In this document: positions 1 through 7,618 of the stretch, piece after piece
How the letters are laid out: each line of letters opens with the position of its first letter
Numbering within the stretch: position 1 is the stretch's first letter
Origin: Acidobacteriota bacterium
GTDB lineage: Bacteria; Acidobacteriota; Terriglobia; Bryobacterales; Bryobacteraceae
Direction of reading: 5' to 3'
DNA: 64,000 nucleotides
Assembly (NCBI GenBank): GCA_023436715.1
Contig: JAEZIJ010000248.1
Location: 1-64,000, forward strand
Notes under the pieces: model-generated
Databases searched by the model: none
Seen by the model: the letters and a program-made list of their open reading frames with translations, nothing else
What the model was told of the DNA's origin: nothing
Made by a program: the position numbers and the translations under genes

Positions 1-4
1 GCCC

Positions 5-94
5 AGTGGGGCAGGGCCTCGCCCTGCGGCGGGCTCCCAGCCCGCCTGTGTGGCCGGCCTGAGAGGCCGGCGCAGCCCGAGGGGCTGCCCCACT
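5..94. repeat. Nested multi-hairpin GC-rich element
   Basis: A perfect 10-bp outer stem (AGTGGGGCAG at 5-14 with CTGCCCCACT at 85-94) encloses three perfect hairpins with three-base loops: GCAGGGC/GCCCTGC (11-27, loop CTC), GGCGGGCT/AGCCCGCC (28-46, loop CCC) and GCCGGCCT/AGGCCGGC (53-71, loop GAG). A fourth short stem (AGCCC/GGGCT, 74-86, loop GAG) competes with the outer one. No ORF in it looks real. It resembles a REP-like or foldback intergenic element and could also act as a transcription barrier ahead of the next gene. Function unknown. Confidence 0.7.
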
Positions 95-240
95 CGCGAT
101 CGGAAGCAGCCGCGCGGTCTCGACCGACTTTCAACGGAGCGGTTTGTCAATTTGCAAGCGCCGCGCGTTCCTTATAAGCTCTTAACTAAGTCCGGAGGCG
201 GGTCTACCCAGCCCGCCGGCGAATTCAAAAGGAGAACCAC
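95..240. other. Leader region upstream of the exported methyltransferase
   Basis: Non-coding stretch between the hairpin element and the first gene. It ends in a good Shine-Dalgarno (AAAAGGAGA, about 5 bases before the ATG at 241). The sequence CTTATAAGCTCTTAA near 170-186 is AT-rich in an otherwise GC-rich context and may hold a promoter, but no convincing -35/-10 pair is visible. Confidence 0.3.
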
Positions 241-807
241 ATGCGGAACAAGCTGTTCGCAGTGCCGGTGCTGCTGCTCAGCGGCATCTGCGCCTTTTCC
301 TTGCTTGCGGCGGCGCCAGCCGCTCCCGTCGCGCAGGACACCCCCTCGCTGGACGTACCATACGTTCCGACTACACCGGAACTCGTGGAGCAGATGCTCA
401 AACTCGGGCAGATCAAGCCGTCGGACACTCTCTACGACCTCGGCTGCGGCGACGGGCGGATCGTGGTGATGGCGGCCCAGAAATTCGGCGCCCATGCAGT
501 CGGTGTAGATCTCAATCCGGAGCGGATCCGCGAAGCCAACGAGAACGCCAGGAAGGCGGGGGTCGCGGATAAGGTGAAATTCGTGAACGCCAACCTGTTC
601 GATGCCGACATTCACAATGCCACGATCATCACCCTTTACCTGCTTCCGGACGTAAATCTAAAGCTGCGCCCCAAGCTGCTGAAGGACCTCAAGCCCGGCA
701 CCCGCGTTGTCTCCCACAGCTTCGACATGGGCGATTGGAAGCCGGACAAGGAAGTCGAGGTCAACGGCAGCCGGCTGCTCCTCTGGACCGTCCCGAAGGG
801 GAAGTAG
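241..807 (+). CDS. Exported SAM-dependent methyltransferase-like protein
   Basis: 188 residues. Residues 1 to about 30 form a typical Sec signal peptide (MRNK, a hydrophobic stretch, then Ala-rich APAAPVAQ). The rest is a class I methyltransferase fold: motif I is DLGCGDGRIV at about residues 67-76, followed by an acidic residue after the second strand (GVDLNPE). It lacks obvious substrate-binding extensions, so the acceptor is unknown. A strong Shine-Dalgarno supports the ATG. A SAM-binding fold behind an export signal is odd because SAM is cytoplasmic; the segment may instead be a membrane anchor. It runs convergent to tsaD with only 8 bases between the stops. Confidence 0.75.
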   Translation: MRNKLFAVPVLLLSGICAFSLLAAAPAAPVAQDTPSLDVPYVPTTPELVEQMLKLGQIKPSDTLYDLGCGDGRIVVMAAQKFGAHAVGVDLNPERIREANENARKAGVADKVKFVNANLFDADIHNATIITLYLLPDVNLKLRPKLLKDLKPGTRVVSHSFDMGDWKPDKEVEVNGSRLLLWTVPKGK

Positions 808-815
808 TCTTCGGC

Positions 816-1898
816 CTAATCTGCCAGCGTGAGATTGGCGCGGGCGGGGAGTGTGAAGTCGTCCACCTGCCCGCGCCTGAACTTCGGAAACGCGGCGGCG
901 GCGATCATCGCGGCATTGTCCGTTGAAAGCGCCAGATCGGGGAAGTGCACGGGGAAAGGAAAACGCCTGTCCCGCGCAGCTTCGCGCAAGCCCGAATTGC
1001 AGGCCACCCCGCCGGATACGATGAACGAGCGGGCACTGATTTCCTCAGCGGCAGACCCAGCGCGCCGCAGAAGCTCTTCGATCACCGTTCTCTGAAATGA
1101 TGCCAGCACGTCAAGCGTGCGCTGCGGAGTCACCGTGAGCCACTGCTCGACCGATGGCCGGGAATGGGCCCGCAGAAGTTCGCGGCGCTGTTCGACCTCG
1201 GCGGCCATGTCGTGCTGCTGGAACCAACGCAGCACGGCGGTCTTCAAGCCGCTGAAGCTGAAATCGAGCGTATTCCCCTTCATGTGAGCGAGGGTGAACC
1301 GTACGGCCCGCGGGTTGCCGTAGGGCGCGAGCTTGTCGATCACCGGACCTCCCGGGTAGCCGAAACCGAGCAGCTTTGCGACCTTGTCGAACGCCTCGCC
1401 CGCGGCGTCATCGCGCGTTTTCCCGAGCAGACGGTAGTGCGCTTCGCCATCGAGCTCGAACAGGTGGGTATGGCCTCCGCTGACGACCAGGGCGAGTGCG
1501 GGATACTCTATCGGTGTTCCGTGGCGTTCGGCCTGCGAGATCACCGCGTGAATGTGGCCTTCGATGTGGTTCACTCCCACGAGCGGCAATCCCCGCGCGA
1601 GGCAGAGCGCCTTGGCGTAGGTCAGCCCCACCAGCAGCGCGCCCACAAGCCCCGGACCGGCAGTGACGGCGATGGCCGACAAGCCGGAGTAGTCCGTGCA
1701 CGCCTGTTCGAGGGCTGCCCGTACCACCGGAACAACGGCGCGCAGGTGCTCGCGAGAGGCGAGTTCCGGCACCACACCTCCGTATTTCCCGTGCGTGTCG
1801 AGCTGGGATGCGACGACGGACGACAGAATCCGCGTCCCATCCTCCACGACGGCAGCGGCGGTTTCGTCGCAGGATGACTCAATACCTAGAATTCGCAA
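816..1898 (-). CDS. tsaD: tRNA N6-adenosine threonylcarbamoyltransferase TsaD
   Basis: About 360 residues, close to the usual 330-360. Transfers the threonylcarbamoyl group from TC-AMP to A37 of ANN-decoding tRNAs, with TsaB and TsaE. Visible family features are the N-terminal GIESSCDETAAAVV, the metal-binding HIEGHIHA at about residues 110-117, VSGGHTHL at about 138, DDAAGEAFDKVAKLL and SGGVACN near residue 300. The reading frame stays open far upstream, but that stretch is antisense to queA. The conserved N-terminus, and GAAGGA nine bases ahead, place the start at the TTG at 1898. Divergent from queA, with 24 bases between the start codons. Confidence 0.93.
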   Translation of the reverse strand: MRILGIESSCDETAAAVVEDGTRILSSVVASQLDTHGKYGGVVPELASREHLRAVVPVVRAALEQACTDYSGLSAIAVTAGPGLVGALLVGLTYAKALCLARGLPLVGVNHIEGHIHAVISQAERHGTPIEYPALALVVSGGHTHLFELDGEAHYRLLGKTRDDAAGEAFDKVAKLLGFGYPGGPVIDKLAPYGNPRAVRFTLAHMKGNTLDFSFSGLKTAVLRWFQQHDMAAEVEQRRELLRAHSRPSVEQWLTVTPQRTLDVLASFQRTVIEELLRRAGSAAEEISARSFIVSGGVACNSGLREAARDRRFPFPVHFPDLALSTDNAAMIAAAAFPKFRRGQVDDFTLPARANLTLAD

Positions 1899-1922
1899 AC
1901 GGCTGTTATCCTTCGAAGAGGC

Positions 1923-2990
1923 ATGGACCTCTCCGAATTTGATTATCCCCTGCCCGAGGACCGGATCGCACAGCGTCCGCTCGAAGACCGCGCGGCGTCG
2001 CGCATGCTGGTGGTCCACCGGACCGAGCGGCGTTGGGAGGACCGCACCTTTCGCGAGTTCCCGAGCTTCCTTCGACCAGGCGACTGCCTCGTCCTGAACG
2101 ATTCCAAGGTGTTCCCAGCCAGGCTGTATGGGCATCGCGCCGGCGTGCATGCTCTGCCGGTCGGGAAAAAGAACCCCGCCCGGAAGGAGTTTCTGAAAGG
2201 CGAGGTCGAGGTGTTCCTGGTCCGGCCGGAACCGGGAGACCGGAAGGTGTGGAAGGTTCTGGTCCACCCCGGGCGCAAGATGAAGGTGGGCGAACGCATC
2301 CGGTTTGGCGAGGAACTGGAGGCCGAAATTACGGGCCGCGGGACGTTCGGCGAGCGCACGGTGCGGTTCGACTACGACGGCGATTTGTTTGAGAAGTTCA
2401 ACAGCATCGGGCACGTGCCCCTGCCGCCGTATATCAAGCGAGCGGACGAGACGGCCGACCGAGAGCGCTATCAAACGGTGTTTGCGTCACACCCCGGGTC
2501 GGTCGCGGCGCCGACAGCGGGGCTTCACTTCACGCCGGAGATTCTGGAGCAGTGCCGCGCGGCGGGCGTGGAGATCGCATACGTGACGCTGCATGTGGGC
2601 CTGGGTACGTTCCAGCCCATCCGGACGGAGCGGGTCGAGGAACACCGGATGCACCCGGAGTTCTTCGAGATCACCGAAGAGAACGCGGCAAAACTGCGGG
2701 CCGCGAGCAGGCTGGTTGCGGTGGGCACCACCGGCGTGCGAACGATCGAAAGCGCGGCGCGGGGGCAGGGGTTCGTACAATCGAGCGGCGATACGAGCCT
2801 GTACATTTACCCCGGATTCGAATTCAAGGCGGCCGGGGCAATGCTGACCAACTTCCATCTTCCGAAGAGCAGCCTGCTGCTGCTGGTCTCCGCGTTCGCG
2901 GAAAAGGACCTTATACTGGACGCTTACCGGCATGCGGTCGCAAGCGGCTACCGCTTTTATTCCTACGGCGACTGCATGCTGATTCTGTAG
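1923..2990 (+). CDS. queA: S-adenosylmethionine:tRNA ribosyltransferase-isomerase QueA
   Basis: 355 residues, family length. Builds epoxyqueuosine in the wobble position of GUN-anticodon tRNAs by moving the ribosyl part of SAM onto preQ1. Typical signatures are MDLSEFDYPLPEDRIAQRPL at the N-terminus, LVLNDSKVFPARL at about residues 56-68, HPGSVAAPTAGLHFT at about 190-204, HVGLGTFQPIR, and the C-terminal MLTNFHLPKSSLLLLVSAF. GAAGAGG precedes the ATG at good spacing. It sits 3 bases before corA and is probably co-transcribed with it. No other queuosine genes are in the window. Confidence 0.96.
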   Translation: MDLSEFDYPLPEDRIAQRPLEDRAASRMLVVHRTERRWEDRTFREFPSFLRPGDCLVLNDSKVFPARLYGHRAGVHALPVGKKNPARKEFLKGEVEVFLVRPEPGDRKVWKVLVHPGRKMKVGERIRFGEELEAEITGRGTFGERTVRFDYDGDLFEKFNSIGHVPLPPYIKRADETADRERYQTVFASHPGSVAAPTAGLHFTPEILEQCRAAGVEIAYVTLHVGLGTFQPIRTERVEEHRMHPEFFEITEENAAKLRAASRLVAVGTTGVRTIESAARGQGFVQSSGDTSLYIYPGFEFKAAGAMLTNFHLPKSSLLLLVSAFAEKDLILDAYRHAVASGYRFYSYGDCMLIL

Positions 2991-2993
2991 ACC

Positions 2994-3857
2994 ATGTCCT
3001 GGCACGACATACGCGACCCGCAGGACCCGGAGTTGGACCGCCTCGCCGCGCTCTACCACCTTCATCCCTTGCACGTCGAGGACTGCCGCCACCGTAATCA
3101 GAGCGCAAAGGTGGAGGAATACAACGGCTACCTCTTCGTGGTGCTCAAGCCGGTGGTGATGAAGGATGGAGAGTTGGACGTCTGCGACCTGGATATTTTC
3201 TTCGGGCGCGACTTCCTGATTACGGTGCAGGAGGATGGCGGCTGCGCGAGCGGGCCTCTGGTCGATCAGATCCGGACGAACTGGGCATCGCTGCGGCAGG
3301 ATCAGGTGCTGTACCGCCTCATGGACGGCGTTGTTGATTCGTATCTGCCAGTTCTCGATGCCTTCAGCGACGCCATCGACGAGCTCGAAGATCAGGTGCT
3401 CGACAGCCCGAGTCCCGAGGCGCTTCAGAAAATCTTCCAGACCAAACGGGCACTCATACAGTTGAGGCGCGTGCTGGTCAATACGCGGGATGTGGCGGGG
3501 CACCTTCAGCGGATCGAGTGCGACCTGATCGGGCGCGATATGTGGCCTTTCCTCCGCGACGTGTACGATCACGTGGCGCGGAACCTGGACCTGGTCGAGA
3601 CGCAGCGGGACCTGCTGAACGGGGCGCTCGATATCTATCTTTCGAGCGTGGCGAACCGCACGAACCAGGTCATGAAGGTTCTGACCGTGCTCGGAACCGC
3701 GGCGCTGCCGGCGGTGATCATCTCAAGCATTTACGGGATGAACGTCGATGGCCTGCCCTGGAAGAGTTCACCCCACGGCGGGGCGATCGTCGGGGCGGCG
3801 ATTACGGCGATTACGGCGGTTCTGTTGGTGATTCTGCGCGTATTCCGTTGGTTTTGA
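2994..3857 (+). CDS. corA: CorA-family magnesium/divalent cation transporter
   Basis: 287 residues, on the short side for CorA. The N-terminal half is the cytoplasmic alpha/beta domain (LHPLHVEDC, EEYNGYLFVVLKPV), then a long helical stalk (about residues 110-215), then two C-terminal membrane helices. The signature YGMN lies at about residues 246-249 (SIYGMNVDGLP) at the end of the first helix, as expected for the pore entrance. It takes up Mg2+ (or Co2+/Ni2+) across the inner membrane as a pentamer. The usual C-terminal basic tail is very short (RVFRWF). The start is three bases after the queA stop. Confidence 0.93.
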   Translation: MSWHDIRDPQDPELDRLAALYHLHPLHVEDCRHRNQSAKVEEYNGYLFVVLKPVVMKDGELDVCDLDIFFGRDFLITVQEDGGCASGPLVDQIRTNWASLRQDQVLYRLMDGVVDSYLPVLDAFSDAIDELEDQVLDSPSPEALQKIFQTKRALIQLRRVLVNTRDVAGHLQRIECDLIGRDMWPFLRDVYDHVARNLDLVETQRDLLNGALDIYLSSVANRTNQVMKVLTVLGTAALPAVIISSIYGMNVDGLPWKSSPHGGAIVGAAITAITAVLLVILRVFRWF

Positions 3858-3888
3858 CGCAAGCCCCAACATTCGGAAGCTGATAGCT

Positions 3889-3960
3889 TATAATGAGATT
3901 ACTGCCGGATGGCGGTAGTGTGTCGGTTCCCACCACACGCCAGAAGTATGGCTCCGAACC
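3889..3960 (+). promoter_or_regulatory. Putative promoter and structured leader of ffh
   Basis: A perfect -10 hexamer TATAAT lies at 3889-3894; no matching -35 is seen at 17 bases. The roughly 60-base leader that would follow has several possible stems: ACTGCC/GGCGGT around a GGAT loop (3900-3915), GTGT/ACAC, and GGTTC paired with GAACC just before the ATG. No ordinary Shine-Dalgarno is found at the right distance. It lacks the GGAAGGAAGCA-type core of SRP RNA, so I do not call it ffs. Confidence 0.4.
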
Positions 3961-5316
3961 ATGTTTGAGAATTTATCTGATAAGCTGCAACGCGTCTTCA
4001 AGAACCTTCGCGGCGAAGGCAAGCTGACGGCTGCGAACATGGAAGCAGCCCTGCGCGAAATCAGGGTTGCGCTGCTCGAGGGGGACGTCCACTTCCGGGT
4101 CGTTAAACAACTCATTGAAAACATTAAGCAAAAGGCGATGGGCGAAGAAGTGCTCACCGCGCTTTCGCCGACCCAGCAGGTGGTGAAGATCGTCAACGAG
4201 GAGCTGGTCAAGATCCTCGGCAGCCACCAATCGAAGCTGCGGTTCGCCAATGAGCCGCCGACGGTCATCTTCATCGTTGGACTCCAGGGTTCGGGCAAGA
4301 CCACCACGACCGGCAAGCTGTCGCGGTGGCTATCCAAAAATGGCCACAACCCCTTGATGGTCTCGGTGGACGTCTATCGTCCGGCGGCGCGGGAGCAGTT
4401 GAGCGTGATCGGCCGCGAGTTGAAGCTGCCGGTTCATGCGGGGACCCCGGAAGAGACCACGCCGGCGGAACTGTCGCGCGGAGCAAGGAAAGAAGCTGCG
4501 AACACCGGCCGCGACGTGCTGCTGGTGGATACGGCCGGCCGGCTACACATCGACGAACAGCTCATGACCGAGTTGCAGGAGTTGAAAGGCCTGCTCTCAC
4601 CCACCGAGATCCTGTTCGTGGCCGATGCGATGACCGGGCAGGACGCCATCAAGTCAGCCGAGGAATTCCACAAACGGCTGGGCATTACGGGCGTGATCCT
4701 GACCAAGATGGACGGCGATGCGCGCGGCGGTGCGGCACTCTCGATCCGGACAGTCACAAACCAGTCTCTGAAGTTCGTCGGCGTGGGCGAGAAGTTCGAC
4801 GCGCTCGAACCGTTCCACCCGGACCGGGTGGCTTCGCGCATTCTCGGCATGGGCGATGTGCTCTCGATCATCGAGAAGGTCGAGGAGCAGATCGACCAGA
4901 AGAAGGCCGAGGAGATGCAGCGGAAACTCATCGACAACGAGTTTACGCTGGAGGATTTCCGCGACCAGATCCGGCAACTGCGCAAGCTGGGCCCGCTGGA
5001 ATCGATCCTGGGAATGATGCCGCAGGTCGGCATGTTGAAGGATCTGAAGAACGTTAAGGTGGATGAGAACGAGATTACGCGCGTGGTGGCGATCATCGAC
5101 TCGATGACCGCCAAGGAGCGCGCTAATCACATGCTAATTAACGGCTCGCGGCGGCGGCGGATTGCGCGCGGCAGCGGGACGACCGTACAGGAAGTGAATC
5201 AACTGCTGAAGCAATATTCGCAGATGCGGAAGATGATGAAGAGTTTTTCCGGCGGATTCCTGGGGAAGAAGCTGGGCAAGTTGAAGCTGCCCGACATCCT
5301 CGGGCAGCGGCCGTGA
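3961..5316 (+). CDS. ffh: Signal recognition particle protein Ffh (SRP54)
   Basis: 451 residues, family length. GTPase that binds signal sequences of nascent membrane proteins with SRP RNA and docks to FtsY. N domain about 1-90 (MFENLSDKLQRVFKNLRGEG). G domain: P-loop GLQGSGKTTTTGKL at about 106-119, DTAGRLHID at about 192, TKMDGDARGG at about 247-256, GVGEKFDALEPF. M domain from about 300 to the end: methionine-rich, with the RNA-binding segment SRRRRIARGSGT at about 395-407. It begins the run ffh-rpsP-khpA-rimM-trmD-rplS, a common bacterial order. Its upstream leader looks structured. Confidence 0.97.
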   Translation: MFENLSDKLQRVFKNLRGEGKLTAANMEAALREIRVALLEGDVHFRVVKQLIENIKQKAMGEEVLTALSPTQQVVKIVNEELVKILGSHQSKLRFANEPPTVIFIVGLQGSGKTTTTGKLSRWLSKNGHNPLMVSVDVYRPAAREQLSVIGRELKLPVHAGTPEETTPAELSRGARKEAANTGRDVLLVDTAGRLHIDEQLMTELQELKGLLSPTEILFVADAMTGQDAIKSAEEFHKRLGITGVILTKMDGDARGGAALSIRTVTNQSLKFVGVGEKFDALEPFHPDRVASRILGMGDVLSIIEKVEEQIDQKKAEEMQRKLIDNEFTLEDFRDQIRQLRKLGPLESILGMMPQVGMLKDLKNVKVDENEITRVVAIIDSMTAKERANHMLINGSRRRRIARGSGTTVQEVNQLLKQYSQMRKMMKSFSGGFLGKKLGKLKLPDILGQRP

Positions 5317-5348
5317 ACGAGAGATCAGGAGCGAACAAGTAATCACCT

Positions 5349-5606
5349 ATGCTGATGATTCGATTGGCGCGATTTGGCGCGAAGAAGAAGCCGTCCTACC
5401 GCGTGGTGGTCATTGACAAGGAAAGGGCGCGGGACAGCCGCGCGGTGGAAGTAGTGGGCTACTACAACCCGGTGAGCCAGCCGGCGACAGTGAAACTGGA
5501 CCACGACCGGATCGCCCTCTGGTTGAAGCAGGGAGCGAAGCCTTCTGACACCGTCGCGCGGTTGATCGAGAAGAATCCGGCCCCTGTAGCAGAGCCGGCA
5601 AGCTAA
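5349..5606 (+). CDS. rpsP: 30S ribosomal protein S16
   Basis: 85 residues, full length. The N-terminus IRLARFGAKKKPSYRVVVID is diagnostic, followed by ERARDSRAVEVVGYYNPVS and the helix DRIALWLKQGAKPSDTVARL. It is an assembly protein of the 30S body. Two in-frame ATGs lie six bases apart (5349 and 5355); starting at the second would give MIRLARFG, the more usual form. Neither has a well-spaced Shine-Dalgarno, so the exact start is open. It is 32 bases after ffh and precedes khpA in the conserved ribosomal/tRNA-maturation run. Confidence 0.95.
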   Translation: MLMIRLARFGAKKKPSYRVVVIDKERARDSRAVEVVGYYNPVSQPATVKLDHDRIALWLKQGAKPSDTVARLIEKNPAPVAEPAS

Positions 5607-5698
5607 GGCAGGCGAACCATAAGGCGCTTTGAGTTGTTTGGGATAGAACGTTCCTCGTATGGGGAATGATATCATCGAGTCAACAGGGAGGCGCTGGG

Positions 5699-5938
5699 AT
5701 GGCAGGGATGAAGGAACTCGTTGAGGATATTGCGAAAGCTCTGGTAGACATCCCCGATCAAGTTGCCGTCCGGGAAGTACAGGGCGAACAGGTCACCGTT
5801 TTGGAACTTCGGGTGGCCCCCAGTGACTTGGGAAAGGTAATCGGCAAGCAGGGGAGAACCGCGCGCTCGATCCGAACCATTCTGGGAGCTGCTGGTATGA
5901 AGCTCAACCGGCGTTTTACACTGGAGATTCTGGAGTAA
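5699..5938 (+). CDS. khpA: RNA-binding KH-domain protein KhpA
   Basis: About 79 residues from the ATG at 5699, chosen because GGGAGG sits seven bases ahead and because the family begins MKELVEDIAKALVD; an upstream in-frame start would add 11 unconserved residues. A single KH domain with the GxxG loop GKVIGKQGRTARSIRTIL at about residues 48-65. KhpA acts with KhpB (Jag/EloR) as an RNA chaperone affecting cell division and elongation in Gram-positives; its role here is inferred by family. The position between rpsP and rimM is the standard one. Confidence 0.92.
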   Translation: MAGMKELVEDIAKALVDIPDQVAVREVQGEQVTVLELRVAPSDLGKVIGKQGRTARSIRTILGAAGMKLNRRFTLEILE

Positions 5939-5943
5939 ATCGA

Positions 5944-6528
5944 CTGCAATCGGGGGAATCTCAGCCGGAAGAGAAGTGGGTCGCCCTGGCCGTGCTTGGC
6001 CGCGCGTGGGGCAGGCACGGGGAGGTGTTCGCGGTTTCGTTGAGCGGCGGCGCCGAGCGGTTTCAGGATTTGCAGGAGGTGTTTCTCTTCGATGCGCCTG
6101 GAGCGCCGGGAGAGCGCCCGATTGGGCTCGAAGCGGTGTGGGAACACCGGGGCGGGCTGATCTTCAAGTTTCGCGGCGTGGATTCGATTTCGGAGGCCGA
6201 AGCCCTGAAGGGCGCCGAGGTTCGAATTCCGCTGGAGGCGCGCCGCAAGCTTTCTGAGGGAGAGTATTTCCAGTCGGACCTGCTCGGCTGCGAAGTGGTT
6301 GAACGCGCCAGCGGGGAACGGCTCGGAGTCGTGACCGCATGGAAGGAGTACGGCGGTCCGCAACTGCTTGAGGTGACGGGGCAGGGTGAGCCGCTGCTCA
6401 TCCCATTCGCGCGTTCGATTTGCGTTGAGATCGACATCGCCGGGCGCCGGATTCTGGTGGATTTGCCGGAAGGGTTGAAGGATTTGGGCGCGCCGCTGAA
6501 ACGGAAGGCGCCGGAGAGTACGGAATGA
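5944..6528 (+). CDS. rimM: Ribosome maturation factor RimM
   Basis: 16S rRNA processing/30S maturation factor that binds S19. The frame contains LAVLGRAWGRHGEVFAV (first strand of the RimM domain), GVDSISEAEALKGAEVRIP, and the PRC-barrel part EGEYFQSDLLGCEVV and LLIPFARSICVEIDIAGRRILVDLPEGL. The first ordinary start, GTG at 5992, falls inside the conserved VLG strand and would remove the WVALA residues before it. The CTG at 5944 lies eight bases after GGAG, which overlaps the end of khpA. I therefore propose CTG as the start (194 residues), coupled to khpA; this is an inference. Overlaps trmD by four bases (ATGA). Confidence 0.9.
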   Translation: MQSGESQPEEKWVALAVLGRAWGRHGEVFAVSLSGGAERFQDLQEVFLFDAPGAPGERPIGLEAVWEHRGGLIFKFRGVDSISEAEALKGAEVRIPLEARRKLSEGEYFQSDLLGCEVVERASGERLGVVTAWKEYGGPQLLEVTGQGEPLLIPFARSICVEIDIAGRRILVDLPEGLKDLGAPLKRKAPESTE

Positions 6529-7277
6529 CGTTTGAAGTGCTCACGATCTTCCCGGAGTTTTTCCGGGGGCCGTTCGAGCACGGCGTGGTGGCCCGGGCGC
6601 GGTCGGCGGGTGTTTTGGATATTCACATCCACGACCTGCGAAACTGGACGGAGGACCGGCACCGGACAGTGGACGACCGGCCGTTCGGCGGCGGTGAGGG
6701 AATGCTCATGAAGCCGGCGCCGGTGTTTGAGGCGGTCGAGTCTATCTGGCCAGCCCGGGATGTGGACCGCAAGGTGGTCCTGCTCTCGGCACAGGGCCGG
6801 CTGTTCGATCAGGGCATGGCGCGGCGGTTTGCTTCGCTTGATGGCCTGCTGCTGATCTGCGGCCGTTACGAAGGAGTAGATGAGCGTGTGGCCGAGCACC
6901 TGGTCGACGAGGAGATCTCGATCGGCGATTACGTGCTGAGCGGCGGCGAGCTGGCGGCGGCGGTGGTGATCGATGCCGTCGCGAGGCTGCTGCCGGGCGT
7001 GCTCGGCAATGAGGCTTCGGCAGTGAATGAATCGTTTAGCGGCTCGGACGCCGCGGCGATTCTGGACTGCCCGCAATACACCCGGCCGGCGGAGTTCCGC
7101 GGCTGGAAGGTGCCCGAAGTTCTGTTGAGCGGGCATCATGAAGAGATCCGCCGCTGGCGGCGGGAGGCGGCGCTGGAAAAGACCCGGCGGCTGCGGCCCG
7201 ATCTGCTGGCGGGAGAAAATGTAGCAGAAGGTTTGCCCGAGCAGGAATTACAGGAATCAGGGAAGCACAATGAATAA
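6525..7277 (+). CDS. trmD: tRNA (guanine-37-N1)-methyltransferase TrmD
   Basis: 250 residues. SPOUT-class enzyme that methylates G37 of tRNAs with G36, preventing +1 frameshifts. Visible motifs are LTIFPEFF at the N-terminus, the HDLRNWTEDRHRTVDDRPFGGGEGML segment (about 33-58), LLICGRYEGVDERV at about residues 109-122 and the trefoil-knot loop EISIGDYVLSGGELAA at about 130-145, plus YTRPAEFRGWKVPEVLLSGHH. The start overlaps the rimM stop by four bases and its stop overlaps the rplS start, so translation is likely coupled. Confidence 0.97.
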   Translation: MTFEVLTIFPEFFRGPFEHGVVARARSAGVLDIHIHDLRNWTEDRHRTVDDRPFGGGEGMLMKPAPVFEAVESIWPARDVDRKVVLLSAQGRLFDQGMARRFASLDGLLLICGRYEGVDERVAEHLVDEEISIGDYVLSGGELAAAVVIDAVARLLPGVLGNEASAVNESFSGSDAAAILDCPQYTRPAEFRGWKVPEVLLSGHHEEIRRWRREAALEKTRRLRPDLLAGENVAEGLPEQELQESGKHNE

Positions 7278-7614
7278 CTCGCTTTTGAACAAGTATGTGA
7301 GCAGCAAGCAGCGCGACAACGCGCCGGAGTTTCGCCCGGGCGATACCGTACGGGTCCATGTAAAGATCAAGGAAGGCGACAAAGAGCGGCTGCAGGCTTT
7401 CGAAGGCACGGTGATCGCCCGCAAGAATTCGGGGATGGGCGAGACGGTGACTGTGCGCAAGATCAGCTTTGGCCAGGGCGTGGAACGCATTTTCCCGCTG
7501 AACGCGCCGGTGATCGATCACATCGACGTAGTGCGGACCGGAAAGGTCCGGCGGTCGAAGCTGTACTACCTTCGGGCGCTGAAAGGAAAGGCGGCGCGGC
7601 TCAAAGAGCGGTAA
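7270..7614 (+). CDS. rplS: 50S ribosomal protein L19
   Basis: 114 residues, full length. Typical L19 pattern: APEFRPGDTVRVHVKIKEGDKERLQAFEGTVIARKNSGMGETVTVRKIS, GVERIFPLNAPVIDHIDVVRTGKVRRSKLYYLR. It lies at the 30S-50S interface. The ATG lies inside the last codons of trmD (8-base overlap ending ATGAATAA), so expression is tied to trmD. The order trmD-rplS-rnhB is conserved across many bacteria. Confidence 0.97.
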   Translation: MNNSLLNKYVSSKQRDNAPEFRPGDTVRVHVKIKEGDKERLQAFEGTVIARKNSGMGETVTVRKISFGQGVERIFPLNAPVIDHIDVVRTGKVRRSKLYYLRALKGKAARLKER

Positions 7615-7618
7615 GAGC

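Noticed and set aside
1899..2474. N-terminal extension of TsaD
   Set aside because: It is antisense to queA, has no homologous residues, and the conserved GIESSCDET start begins at 1898.
3895..3960. SRP RNA (ffs) upstream of ffh
   Set aside because: The conserved core of the 4.5S/SRP RNA (GGAAGGAAGCA-like loop) is absent.
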